Below the pieces are notes generated by a model that was not told where the DNA came from, did no database searches, and saw only the letters and a list, made by a program, of their open reading frames with translations. This document shows positions 46,394 through 56,766 of a stretch of 64,000 bases of DNA, in pieces (position 1 is the first letter of the stretch; each line of letters starts with the position of its first letter). Both the position numbers and the translations under genes were made by a program. The stretch is from Cyathus striatus (taxonomy: Eukaryota; Basidiomycota; Agaricomycetes; Agaricales; Nidulariaceae), in assembly GCA_025738555.1 (NCBI GenBank), contig JAOVFP010000008.1, positions 1,364,001 to 1,428,000 on the forward strand. Direction: 5' to 3'.

Positions 46394-48759
46394 TCAATTC
46401 AAAAGTGTTTCAATCATGTACATGGCACAGGTTGAGACTTGATGGTGTTGGTGCTGTTTCCAAACAGCCCATTCTGCTGCTTCTCCTGTCAATCCATGTT
46501 GGTATGCACTCATAAATCACCAAGTATGATTGATGAATTGTTGAATTACTTCCAGTGGACATGCATCAAGGTATTTGACCACTGAATTCTTTGCATGTTG
46601 AAATGTTTGTTTTTCTTCTTCACAGTAACAATATTTTACCCATCCCCAATACTAAAAGGTGTATTAGAAATATTATGATATTGTAGATAAATAGCACTTA
46701 CCATTTCTATTGGGTTAAGTTCACAGTGAAATTTTGGCAAGAACATACATATATGTCCAGCCTCTGTAATCATTATTTCAAGCATAGACTTCTGATCAAT
46801 AAAGTCATCCTGTTGGCTAAGCAATCATACCATACAACAGTTTTGACTTTCAAAAGGACAGACTGGAGAGCACTTTGCACAAAGTTTTGAAACATCAAAT
46901 CCTTGTTCTTCCAAAACAGTTTTAAGTCCTTTTGGTTGACCATCTTCCAATGTCATTGTCTGAGGCTTTCCTTGATGTTCAGGAAATGGATTTGTTTCAG
47001 GGATGATTGTATCACATTGAGTACATTGTTTTCCTCCATCACTTTTGTTCATTTCAAATGCCTTGAGTGCATTAGGAGGAAGTGAAGCATGTGCAGAAGA
47101 CTGGTCAAAAATAAATAATGCTTTTTCATGGGGTGAGTCACCTCAAATATAGATATTGCATCTTCCATTTGCTTCAGTAGTTGTGAACAGTCCCACCAAG
47201 CATCTCCATTTGCACCAGGAAAAATAATTTTGTGAGCATTTCATTTAATGTCTCCATTTTCATCTTTTACCACCAATTGACCAGTCTCTGGAGTTATAAA
47301 ACTTGAGACATGAATAATGCAACCCCTTCCTTTTTGACAAAGTAGAGTATGTTTCTTTTCAAGCCTATATTTCCAGGTGTGAATGAAAGAACTCAATAAA
47401 TATTCATGAACATACCAAGCCTTAGTTGGTGCATCATTATGATGAAAAGAACTTTCATCATGAAATATAGGAATTATTTCTTGTTCTCCTTCCTTTAATT
47501 GAGGCTCAACTCAAGTTAATTCAGGGCCTTCATAATGTGCCATTTATCATTCATATTCTTCCATCTCAGGTAGATATTTGTTGTCTCTGTACTTATCCAC
47601 ATCTGGTCATGAATGACCATCTTTGTAAACACCTTTTTTCACTGTAGAGTGATGCCAGCCCAACTCATGTAGCCAGTGACAAACTGTTCATATGCTAATT
47701 GGCTTAGCTGGTGTAATACTGAGATCAGGAAAGATCTGTTCATTGATTGCCTTTTGAAAAATTTTAGGGGACACAGTGCCAGGCTTCTGACTACAAAGAA
47801 AATTCAGTGATAGCAATTTAATGTTTTAATCACTGAGGTATGAATGTGCATTTTTTCTTCCACCTTGTTTCTCTTCTGGAAGCTGCTTAAATATCTGATA
47901 GTGCCTTGCTAGTGACTGAACCTGTCATGCAAACCATGTTTGTCCCTTTCCAACTCACCACAATTTAGCAATAGATTCACTTGCTTCCATGCAAGTCATA
48001 CCATTCAGATGAGCAGTGGCAAAATTTGATAAAATCATAAGCTGATTCATTTTTGAAAGTGGGAGGGTCTTCTTGTGATGCTTTAAATCATCCTGAATTT
48101 GTGTGCGAAGCAACTCCCAGCCCTTTATATCAGCATCTGCAGATTGCAGATTTATTTCCAGCTCTTCATCCAAGAGTTCATCTTCATCACTGGCAGTGGT
48201 ATCAGGAACATTGGATAATGGATTCTGTAGTGTATTTGATGAAGATTCTCCAGACTCCTGAATGGGAGAACCAATACTATTGTCAGAATATATATGCTCT
48301 TCTGAGCTGGTACTTGACTCAATTTCTGCTGCTGAACATTTAAGAGTCCCAGAATTTATCTTGACAAAATTATCAAGTGTGGATTGAGATTTCCAAGCCT
48401 TTTTGTAATGTCTTTTGGTCTGAGCAGACTTATTCATAACATCTGGCCCCTTTATGTATGTTGTAGAACATTCTGAATGTTATTTAATTCATTAGAAGTA
48501 TAGTATTGAGTATTAAAAGAAACTTATTGATACCTTTTTGCTTAAGATTTGAACATTTTAGCTTGGGTGGAATCCAGTCTTTGTCATTGGGATCATCCTC
48601 CAAAGCCATATCAGCTAGTTTTCTGCCAAACTCCTCATCCTCCATATCACCCCAATTAAACTCTGATATAGCCTCCTCTGAATCTTCATTATCACTCAAA
48701 TCCTCATCTGAGAGCAAGTCCACAATAATCTCTCCATCATCAGTGTAATGATAGGGCAT
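46394..48759 (-). pseudogene. DDE transposase of the 4.1-kb element
   Basis: The frame starts at 48759 with an acidic Asp/Glu/Ser-rich leader. An intron (about 48532 to 48450) joins LKQKG to PDVMNKS, followed by TKRHYKKAWKSQSTLDNF and a second acidic stretch. Catalytic segments follow: FHDESSFHHND, IFDQSSAHAS near 47090 and HCELNPIEM near 46710, consistent with a D-D-E triad. An intron after IEM leads to a YWGW-x-KY C-terminal exon ending at 46394. Lesions: TGA at 47241-47243, a frameshift before IFDQSS near 47115, TGA at 46825-46827 and TGA at 46517-46519. At several positions where I expect Arg in this family, the copy has Cys, Trp, Gln, His or a stop. The enzyme would cut and join DNA at the element ends; this copy cannot make it. 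Confidence 0.8.
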
Positions 48760-49474
48760 GAAAGGATTTGCTGATGGGGTACTGATAGTGGCACCATCAT
48801 TGAAATCTTGCTCCAGGGATAACAGTAGAGAAAGGGTTTTTTTGGCGCCTGATGAGGCGATTCGGAGGTCTAATTTTTAAGGGATCATATCTAGATCAAT
48901 GAAAGGAAGCTAAAAATACATTTTCCGAGATTTTATCTATTTTTTTCGGCCGGTGGCCAAATTTTTGACTCAAAAAATTAAAAACTCGGAATTTCAAAAA
49001 TTGGCTTGTAGAAATTGAAAGTACAAGCCAAAAATGAAGCTATTCTGAGGGTTTTCAGAGGTCAGAAGTGATTTGGGGTGTGGGAATAAATCAATTAAAA
49101 AGTTGGTGGTCTTTGTGTAATCCCAACTGTACACCAAAATAGGCACCCATTTCTCATCATTGACATGTCTATTAGCTCATACCACATCTCTCTCAAAGAC
49201 ACAGTGTGATTATTCCATGAAGCAGGCATTGAAAGTGTGAAGCTTGCTTTAGAATACTATCAATGTCAGGTTATTGCAAACTTTTCACAAAACCCCTTTG
49301 GAATTCTTCATCTCTTTCTCAATTGCCTCATACTTTAAATATGTTATAGTGCACCTTCTGAGGTACCTAATTCAAAGTTTTATATATATAAAATTTATAG
49401 ATCTAGTCACACTGCCATTTTTAACTTTGCATGGGGCTCAAGGGGAATGCCATAAATGGAAGATTATACATTGA

Positions 49475-49857
49475 TGCACCTGCCCACCAATCACAATATA
49501 CTTTGGGGTTATATCCTGAGTAAATTTCGATTAATTTTCATATATCTTCTCTATATATTCTGACAGTTTCTCATTAATAAGACCTGAGAGTTTATTGATA
49601 TTTTATTCCATGATCTTATTTACAGATTAATCATGAGACATAAGTAAGACAAATTACTAAAATATTCTCCTTAAGATCATAAAGCAACATGCTGAAGATA
49701 TTTAAAATAAATCTTTGAGATAAAAATTGCTCATATCAAGAATATAATACATAAATACTTGCCATAAGCTCTGAGATTAAAATCTGATATTTTTTCTAGT
49801 ATAATTGTCAAATGCTCATGCTATATTCTTAACTCATATAAGCCACCTCCTGCAGTG
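49475..49857 (-). repeat. Right terminal inverted repeat
   Basis: Inverse of 45761-46147; bordered outside by TTA at 49858-49860. Confidence 0.85.
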
Positions 49858-49860
49858 TTA

Positions 49861-51170
49861 GAGGCTCCTGGAGACATCATGTCCAATCAATAAGGGAATT
49901 AAAATTTGAATTTATGCAATATGCTACAGTGATTTCTGTATCATTGCCAAGAAGAACGAGCAGCAATCAGTTCTGAGTTCATAATATTTGGATCATACTT
50001 ACAAGAACCACTTCCTTTCACCTTATGAAAATATATAATTTATTAGGTAGAATGTTTGAATATATTAATATCTACCCAACCTCCAAATTTTTAATGAGAT
50101 TTCAAAGTGGAAAAGAGTGAAACATAGGGAACACTTATGTTAGAACTCTCCATTTGAATTTCTGATCACATTTTTTGGCAAGTTTGTAGCAACTGTTCCA
50201 TAGCAACATGTAGTAATGCTACAAAATAGTGATATTTGAATTCCTCTAATGTTCAATACTGTTTATCACCTATGTATTTCCACACTCTGCATTGTCACCA
50301 TCTGAGTGGGAAACATTTGAAGAACTTTTGGGGTTTGAGTTATCAAACCTTTCAGTTGTATAAGAACTGCTTTGCACACAGTTGCTAATAATACTAAGGA
50401 ATATGTGTGTAGCTCATAGTGAATTCTGTCTATTAAGTTTGAGCCTTGACTTCTGCTCAAAGAGTGGTCTTCAAAAAACCCTGCTAACTCTATGAATCCT
50501 TTAGGTATGCATATTGATATTCAATCTGCACAAGCACATTCCATGAGCCTTTGTATTCTGCATTCAATGTTCAACACCCATGAGTTACTCTAGTGACTCT
50601 TCTACATGATGTCTGTCAGCTTGAAAGAGTTTCACAACATATGTCTTCAGTTCCTCCATAGCATCTTTCCACTCCTCTGACTCCATCAAGAAACATGGAT
50701 TTGGCCATATTGATGCATGCCAAGTTAGATAGCTGATGCAGCTTGGCATGTCACTACATGGAAGCCCAGAGACACAGTAGCCATACATAGTATAGTTGGG
50801 TACTGGATAGCATGAGATAGCTTCAGGGGATACTTGGTAGCATAATATGTTTTCTAATAACACTACTAAAACTATATCAGATACATATGTCTAAGTATCA
50901 TCTATATAAAGTTACCTTGCTTGGAATCCAGCAGCTCAAGGCCTCAAGTTTGCAATGCCCCCCATGCCCCCCCTCTGTTCCCTCTCATCTTTCTTTACCT
51001 TTCCTCAAGCTGCTGGCAAATCATGATATGTTCAAGGCTCAATCATTAAGGATTGCTGGGAGTTCAATGTTCAGGACAGGTTACCTATGAAAGGTTATCA
51101 CAGTGAGGTTCTCCACGGTTAGTATTCCACCTGTCTCATCAACATTTGAGAGGATAACTACTTCTCACAA
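49861..51170. other. CpG-poor repeat DNA with one unassigned ORF
   Basis: ORF 50585-50863 (-) has ordinary protein composition, with an ISYLTWHASIWPNPCF segment followed by a charged MESEEWKDAMEELKTYV stretch and no known family. It may be a transposon fragment. The rest shows nothing recognisable. Confidence 0.3.
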
Positions 51171-51650
51171 GTGTACTAGGAGCCCTTGGAGTGCATGTGA
51201 ATCCCTCAGCACTCACCACAGCAGCTGAACTTGACAAATAGCACAAAATGAAATGGGGGGGAGAAAGTACTTATGACATTCAGTCTCCTAGGTTACATTG
51301 TCCCAGGAGGCAGGTGTTATAAATGCCTCTGAAAGGCAGGGGAAATCATCCTCAGTTCACCCCTCTCCCTCCCCTCCTTTTACTTTTCTCACACCTCTAC
51401 AGGAATGAATGCTAGGGGCCCTTGTCTAGTGCTACAGAGTGTGTGTGAATCCCTCAGCACTCAACACAGCAGCTGAGCTCAACAAAGAGTGCAAAATGAA
51501 GGGGGGAAAGAGGGGACTAGTGTCATTCAGTTTCCTAGGCTACATTGTCCCAGGAGGCAGGTGTCATAAACACCTCCAAAAGGCAGGAGCAATCATTCTT
51601 GGTTCATCCCTCTTCTTCCATCCCTTTTACCTTTTTGACACCTCTACAGA
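51171..51650 (+). repeat. Two tandem units of about 236 bp
   Basis: Shared blocks in the same order are TGTGAATCCCTCAGCACTCA, ACATTGTCCCAGGAGGCAGG and CACCTCTACAG-AATGAA. A partial third unit may follow near 51660-51740. Confidence 0.8.
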
Positions 51651-51995
51651 AATGAACATGATGGCTGGATCATTCAATCAATCATCTTCAGTTCATCTCT
51701 TGTCTGTCCCCTCCTTTTCCTTTCACTATAACACCATCTCTCAGTGGCAAGGGTGTAAAGACCAATGTGTAGGCCTCTAATTCCCCAATGCCAATGCTCC
51801 TCCTCCTGTTCTGGTGATGTAATTAGCATAGGACTGGTTCAACATTCTCACTAGCATTTCTAGGAATGATTGGTTGATTGACTGGAGGAGCCAACACCTA
51901 GTTGTCAATTCCTACCACTCTATCAACTTACCTCCCAATTGCTGTCATCATGAACTCTCATCCATGGCTTCATTCCTTTCATTATAGAATAAAGA

Positions 51996-52589
51996 AATAG
52001 GGCTGACAAGTGGCAGGGCCCACTACCTTATAATAACATAAACTGGATATGAGGTTAGTACTTTGCCATTGCTGTCATATGACACCATTGAGATAACATA
52101 CATTCAGTCAGGTAGTGTTTTATCATATGTAAGATGAGGCAACATGTTGCATGGTCAATGGGAGTGGTAGAAGACTGTACAACTATAACTATAGTCAGAA
52201 CTACAGGTATCATCAGTATCAGTGTACATATAGAAGTAGAATGCAATACCTCTGGCCCATTATTCTGATCCAACATGTTTTTGAAAAATAATGTGATGGG
52301 ACATACTGTTTCTGTGATTACTTGTTTTCTGTAGGGGTGTCAGTGTGAGAGAAGAACAAAGGGAAGGAGAGACATACACATACATGTTATCGAGGTGAGA
52401 CAAACCATGAATTATTCAAAGGTGAGTTCAGTTGGCAGTTGTAGCAGATAACAGGTGGGAAGTGAGGTAGCCAAGTGATCTCAGAGCTCAGAAGATGTGG
52501 AGGGACAGGTGTAGTTCTCTGGGTATGTGCCACAGAGGCCTCCATTGTCATGAAGGAGAACTGGTGGAGGCTGTTGTGGATGGTACAGC
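51996..52589. other. Left terminal part of the KDZ element
   Basis: Begins with the shared edge AAGTGGCAGGGCCCACTACC; otherwise CpG-poor non-coding DNA with ORFs that lack any recognised feature. Confidence 0.35.
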
Positions 52590-53320
52590 ATAGTGGAGGA
52601 AGGGAGGTGAGCAAAGAGGGGCAGAGGGGAGGGGGGAAACAGAGGTGGTTATTGTACTTGATATGGCATGGTCAGTTGTTGAGTGGCTACCCATGGGGAC
52701 AAAAGGGGGGGAGATAGCAGAGAGGAGGGAGGAGTGATGTGTGCAAGGGTGGTGACATCTTCATGACACAGAAAGAAGGGGTCTGGAAGGGTCTGGAGAA
52801 CATGGTGTCCTCATTGTCATGAAGCAGGGGGAGATGGGTGACATGGCAGAGGAGGTGGTTAGCCAATATGGCTACCCATTGAGGATGAAAGGGGGGACAA
52901 GAGTGGAAGGAGAGAGGAGGGGGGTGGATGTGAGGAGGGAGGAGGCACTAGGTGACCTGGCATTGACACTGGCCTTGCCAGTGGCATCATTGTCTTTGTG
53001 GAGTGCAGGAGGAGCCTAGATGGCATGGCATTGTTGTTGTTGTGACACAGAGAGGCATGAGGGAGGAGAGGGGGGGCTGGGTGATGTGTTGTCAACACCA
53101 TTCATGCTAGTAGCACTGTTGATTTCGAGAAGCAGGAGGAGGGGGAAGAATAATATAGTTCCATCATCCTTGTTTCTGAGAGGGAGGAGGGAAGAGGGGG
53201 GGTGAAGTGGTACTTTGTCTTCATGAAGGAGGGAGGGGGGTGCTGTGCAATGTGGTGTCAATGCCATTCTTGCCAGCTGTGTCATCATCATCTTGATGCA
53301 GGGAGGAGGGGGGTACAGTT
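52590..53320 (+). repeat. Purine-rich (GAGGAGG) low-complexity tract
   Basis: GGGAGGAGG words interleave with GGTGTC-TCAT-GTCATGAAG-type units spaced about 100-150 bp (for example GTGTCCTCATTGTCATGAAG), suggesting an old minisatellite. ORFs here are compositional artefacts. Confidence 0.6.
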
Positions 53321-53389
53321 GGTTCATAGTGACATTTAAGGGCTGTGTCTTTGCCTATTGTCTTCCTGTACTCATTGGCTATTCATGTT

Positions 53390-53775
53390 GCATTAGTATG
53401 AGGAAAAAGCAGTATATTGCACTCTCCCACATTCTCATTGGACTCTCACTGAACTCTCACTAGACTCTTGAGAGTCTCACTGGAGTCTCACCACAGTCTT
53501 GATAGTACAGTGATACTCTCACTGGACTCTCACTATATTATCGAGACTGCGATGAGACTCTCACTGGACTCTCAGTTAAACCCAACTCTATACTCTTAGT
53601 ATCCTATCACCATGTATCACCATGTATCACTGTACTCTCACTGTACTCTCACTGCCCTAACACTATGTACCACCATGTATCACTGTACTCTCACTGGACT
53701 CTCACTGCCCTAACACTATGCACCACCATGTATCACTGTACTCTCACTATATTCTCACTGTACTCTCACTGTACT
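53390..53775 (+). repeat. ACTCTCACTG minisatellite
   Basis: ACTCTCACTGGACTCTCACT and variants are iterated. A longer unit of about 60 bp containing TAACACTATG-ACCACCATG occurs at about 53648 and 53709. Confidence 0.8.
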
Positions 53776-53939
53776 CACTCCTTAAATATGTAAACCACAA
53801 ATATACAGAGAATGACATATATGTTATGTACAAGTTTATTTATCTTTGGAGACAGGGAAGTTCTGAAGTGACCCTATAACATAACAATTCAATACAACAA
53901 AAACACTATTCATATAAAATCAAAACTATAGTAAACAAC

Positions 53940-56382
53940 CTACATATCATTATCTAATCCATAATCTGCTATTCCCTCTTCCTCTTCTCTGTCAAATTCA
54001 TCTGCTGCTTCCTCTTCCTCCTCCTCCTCCTCTTCAGAATCTTCTGATTCTTCATCTTCCATATCTTTATCATTTTTAGTATTATTGTTTCTTTCAAGCT
54101 GCTTTTTAATAACTTTTTGAGTATGAATGAATAGAAGTGCATGTATGGTCCAGTTGAAGTTTACAACAGTCATTCTATTAAGAATGCTTTGAAATCCTCC
54201 AAGCCAAGCATTTAGCTGCTCACAAGCCTGTATCAAAACTTTAGATAAAGTTCTATATACATGTTAATTTATTACTTACTTGGGTATTAAATGCTCTTTT
54301 ATAATGTGGTCTTCCATGTATATCATTTTCTACTACAACCAAGTTGAGTGCAGATCCATTTAATGGTGCTGGATTGCACCATTTATGGCAAGTATAATCA
54401 GTTGTTCTGTGATTAATGTAGTGATAAGAATCAACAATAAATCTTGTTGTTAAACTTCAGATCCTCCATGCATCATTTAGCACAGCATTTTTCAGTACTA
54501 CACATGCTTTGTCAATACAGACATAGCTTGGATGAGATTCAAGAGTTGGATAAACATGATCTAAAAATCTCATGATATTTCCAGGTCCCTCAGATTTTGT
54601 AAACTTTGTCCATGCAATAACTGCTCCACATGGTGCACATAAGGTTTCAACACAGTAAAACCAAGGAGCAGTGAAGTAATGGTTTCGCTCTTCATGTGGT
54701 GCAGGAGCATCATCATGGGGTACTACCTGCTGATTTATATGAGGAAGCCAATCCACCCATTCCTCTTCACTTCTGTGAATAATTCTTCTTATTCCTAAAA
54801 GTGTTTGTCTACCAAATCTTACTAAATGATGGCGCCATCATGACTGATGATTAACACATGTCTTTGAGTTATTTTCTCTTGGGTTGTTACATAATTTTAT
54901 ATGACATAAATGACCATGCATAGCTTGATGAATTATGCAAAATACTCCAGTTCTTTCATTTTCTAAATTACCATCACAATCCTGGTATGCACAATGTCTT
55001 GAACCCATAATTATGCCATCCATAACAACCATATTTACTATTGGCTTTCTTTCAGCCTGAGTTGGTTGATCAGTATTGGTTGTTTTGTTAGATGAATCAC
55101 TGGATGATTCACTTGATGACTCACTGTCAATATCCATATCATTGATGGTACTACTAGTGTGTTGCCGAGCACTTGCTCTAGCTTCTATTTCCTCTCTCAT
55201 AGCTTGCTCTGCATCTTCCCCCTGTAGCATGGGAACTGATTGATTTTCATCAATTCCAATTACTGCAGCAGGAGTGTCATCAGTTATTCTGTCTGCAGTA
55301 CTTTTGTACTCATGTGTACATTCACTATATGAATGATCTTTAGCACATTCAATAATACCTTCTTGACCAAGTATTTCAAATACTTTTCTAGTTAATTCTT
55401 GAATCTCATGTTCACCTGATGTTATTATAAGTGATTTATTATTGTATGTAGCTACCTGTCTTACACTTTCAGAAATGAATGCCTGCCGAGTTTGCCTGCA
55501 AGACAACTTGAATGATGACTCTCTAAAGGATTCATTCCAAAATTCTGTGAATGCAGCTGTAGATGCATGAAAATGATAAATTCCATGCAGAACTGCATTG
55601 GTGTAAGATCTATCTGCCCAGACTTGCTGTCCAAGCTTTAAATATTTTGCTGAGTTTGACAATCCTCTGATATGTGTCCCATTTGCATGCTTCACACTTT
55701 TGTGATCAGCATAATAAAATGAGTTACAAATGCCACATTTTCCTTTAAGTACATAAGCACCAGTGTGGGCATGCATTCCTTTTATAAGAGTTATACATGA
55801 AACATCTCTCTTATGAACTTCTTGGTGAAGTGGAGCTTCTTTACAAGATGGTGTAGAGCAAGTGTAACGACTTGGACAAACAGTAAAAACAGGTTCAACT
55901 TCTGTGGTTCTTACAGAGTTTAAAGGGTGTCCTTTTTTAATTGGATCAAGTTTTAAAAATGTTGCAAATGAATCAAGTTTTGAGCCCAATGCATTAATTC
56001 TCTGCACATCAGTTATATCCTCAGCAATTGAAACTTCATCTTCAGTAAACAAATTATTAATTTTACCACCTAGATCCCTTTTTAGAACTCTAGTAAGAGC
56101 TGTAATCCAACTTGTTGCAGATTTTCTATAGGCTAATTTTTGTTTTCCATGAAGGTTCAATAGGTCTGTATTATTTGTTAAAGTAAATAACACTTTGAGT
56201 ACCATTGCTAGTGTAATATCTGCATGGAAGTTGCTTGTAATAAATTCAGAAAAATCTACAAATGTTATTTCAGGAAATGGATCCTGTACTGTAGATGATG
56301 CCCGTGCTTTAGGAATGCATGATATAAATCCATAAAATATAAAAAGCCAAATAAAATAGTGCCAGAAACTGAAATTTTTCAA
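53940..56382 (-). pseudogene. KDZ transposase with CxC5/CxC6-like clusters, two TGA stops
   Basis: The frame runs from 56382 to 54280, then a 52-nt GT..AG intron, then 54227-53940. Read through, it has about 796 positions. Near residues 165-240 is a CxC5-like cluster (CPSRYTC-x4-C and GKCGIC-x3-YY). Near 455-510 is a CxC6-like cluster (CAYQDCDGNL, FCIIHQ, CNNP, CVNH). The transposase core follows with IDKAC, VDSYHYINHR and, after the intron, ACEQLNAWLGG, which I take as the D, D and E catalytic positions. An acidic Glu-rich tail ends it. In-frame TGA occur at 54838-54840 and 54457-54459; the frame on both sides is otherwise uninterrupted. Such proteins cut and move KDZ elements in fungi. This copy could act only by readthrough. 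Confidence 0.85.
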
Positions 56383-56479
56383 GTTAGCTTATTATTCTTG
56401 CAGGTTAGGCAAAGCAAACAGAATATGAATTCAAACTATAAGTACAAAAGTAAAACTGTTGAAGTTCATATAATACATA

Positions 56480-56710
56480 CTTGACATACTTGTTGAAAGC
56501 ATGAATAGCTAAATAAAAAAACACAAGAAAATAATACTGTTGAAGTAAAAATATTATACAAGTCTTACATACTTGTTGAAAGAATGTAAGACTGAGAAAA
56601 ATGAAAAACAGGTACTATTGAAGTAAAAATATTGTACAAGTCTTACAACTTGTTGAAAGAATGTAAGACTTAATATGGTACAATTTTACATACTTGTTGA
56701 AAGCATGCAT
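56480..56710. repeat. Iterated ACTTGTTGAAAG motif between the two KDZ-element genes
   Basis: ACTTGTTGAAAG(A/C)ATG occurs four times at spacings of about 65-90 bp. Two copies sit in the weak hairpin CTTACAT-ACTTGTTGAAAGA-ATGTAAG, and ACTGTTGAAGTAAAAATATT is also repeated. Confidence 0.75.
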
Positions 56711-56766
56711 GCATCATAATAGAAAAAAAGTCTAACTGAAAACATGAAAAAGCATTAAGAAATTTC

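Larger units (their letters stand above)
45761..49857. mobile_element. 4.1-kb DDE transposon with long terminal inverted repeats
   Basis: CACTGCAGGAGGTGGCTTAT opens the left end and is inverted at the right end. Similarity runs about 385 bp on both sides, to the GGGCAGG block. TTA flanks the element (45758-45760 and 49858-49860), giving a 3-bp target duplication. A decayed DDE transposase on the minus strand fills the interior. The TTA duplication points to PIF/Harbinger or a CACTA-like group, but the protein resembles the DDE superfamily endonuclease repeated across Agaricomycetes, so I leave the superfamily open. Confidence 0.88.

Noticed and set aside
52475..53327. Overlapping ORFs on both strands in the GAGGAGG tract
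   Set aside because: All follow from low-complexity purine/pyrimidine DNA and minisatellite units.
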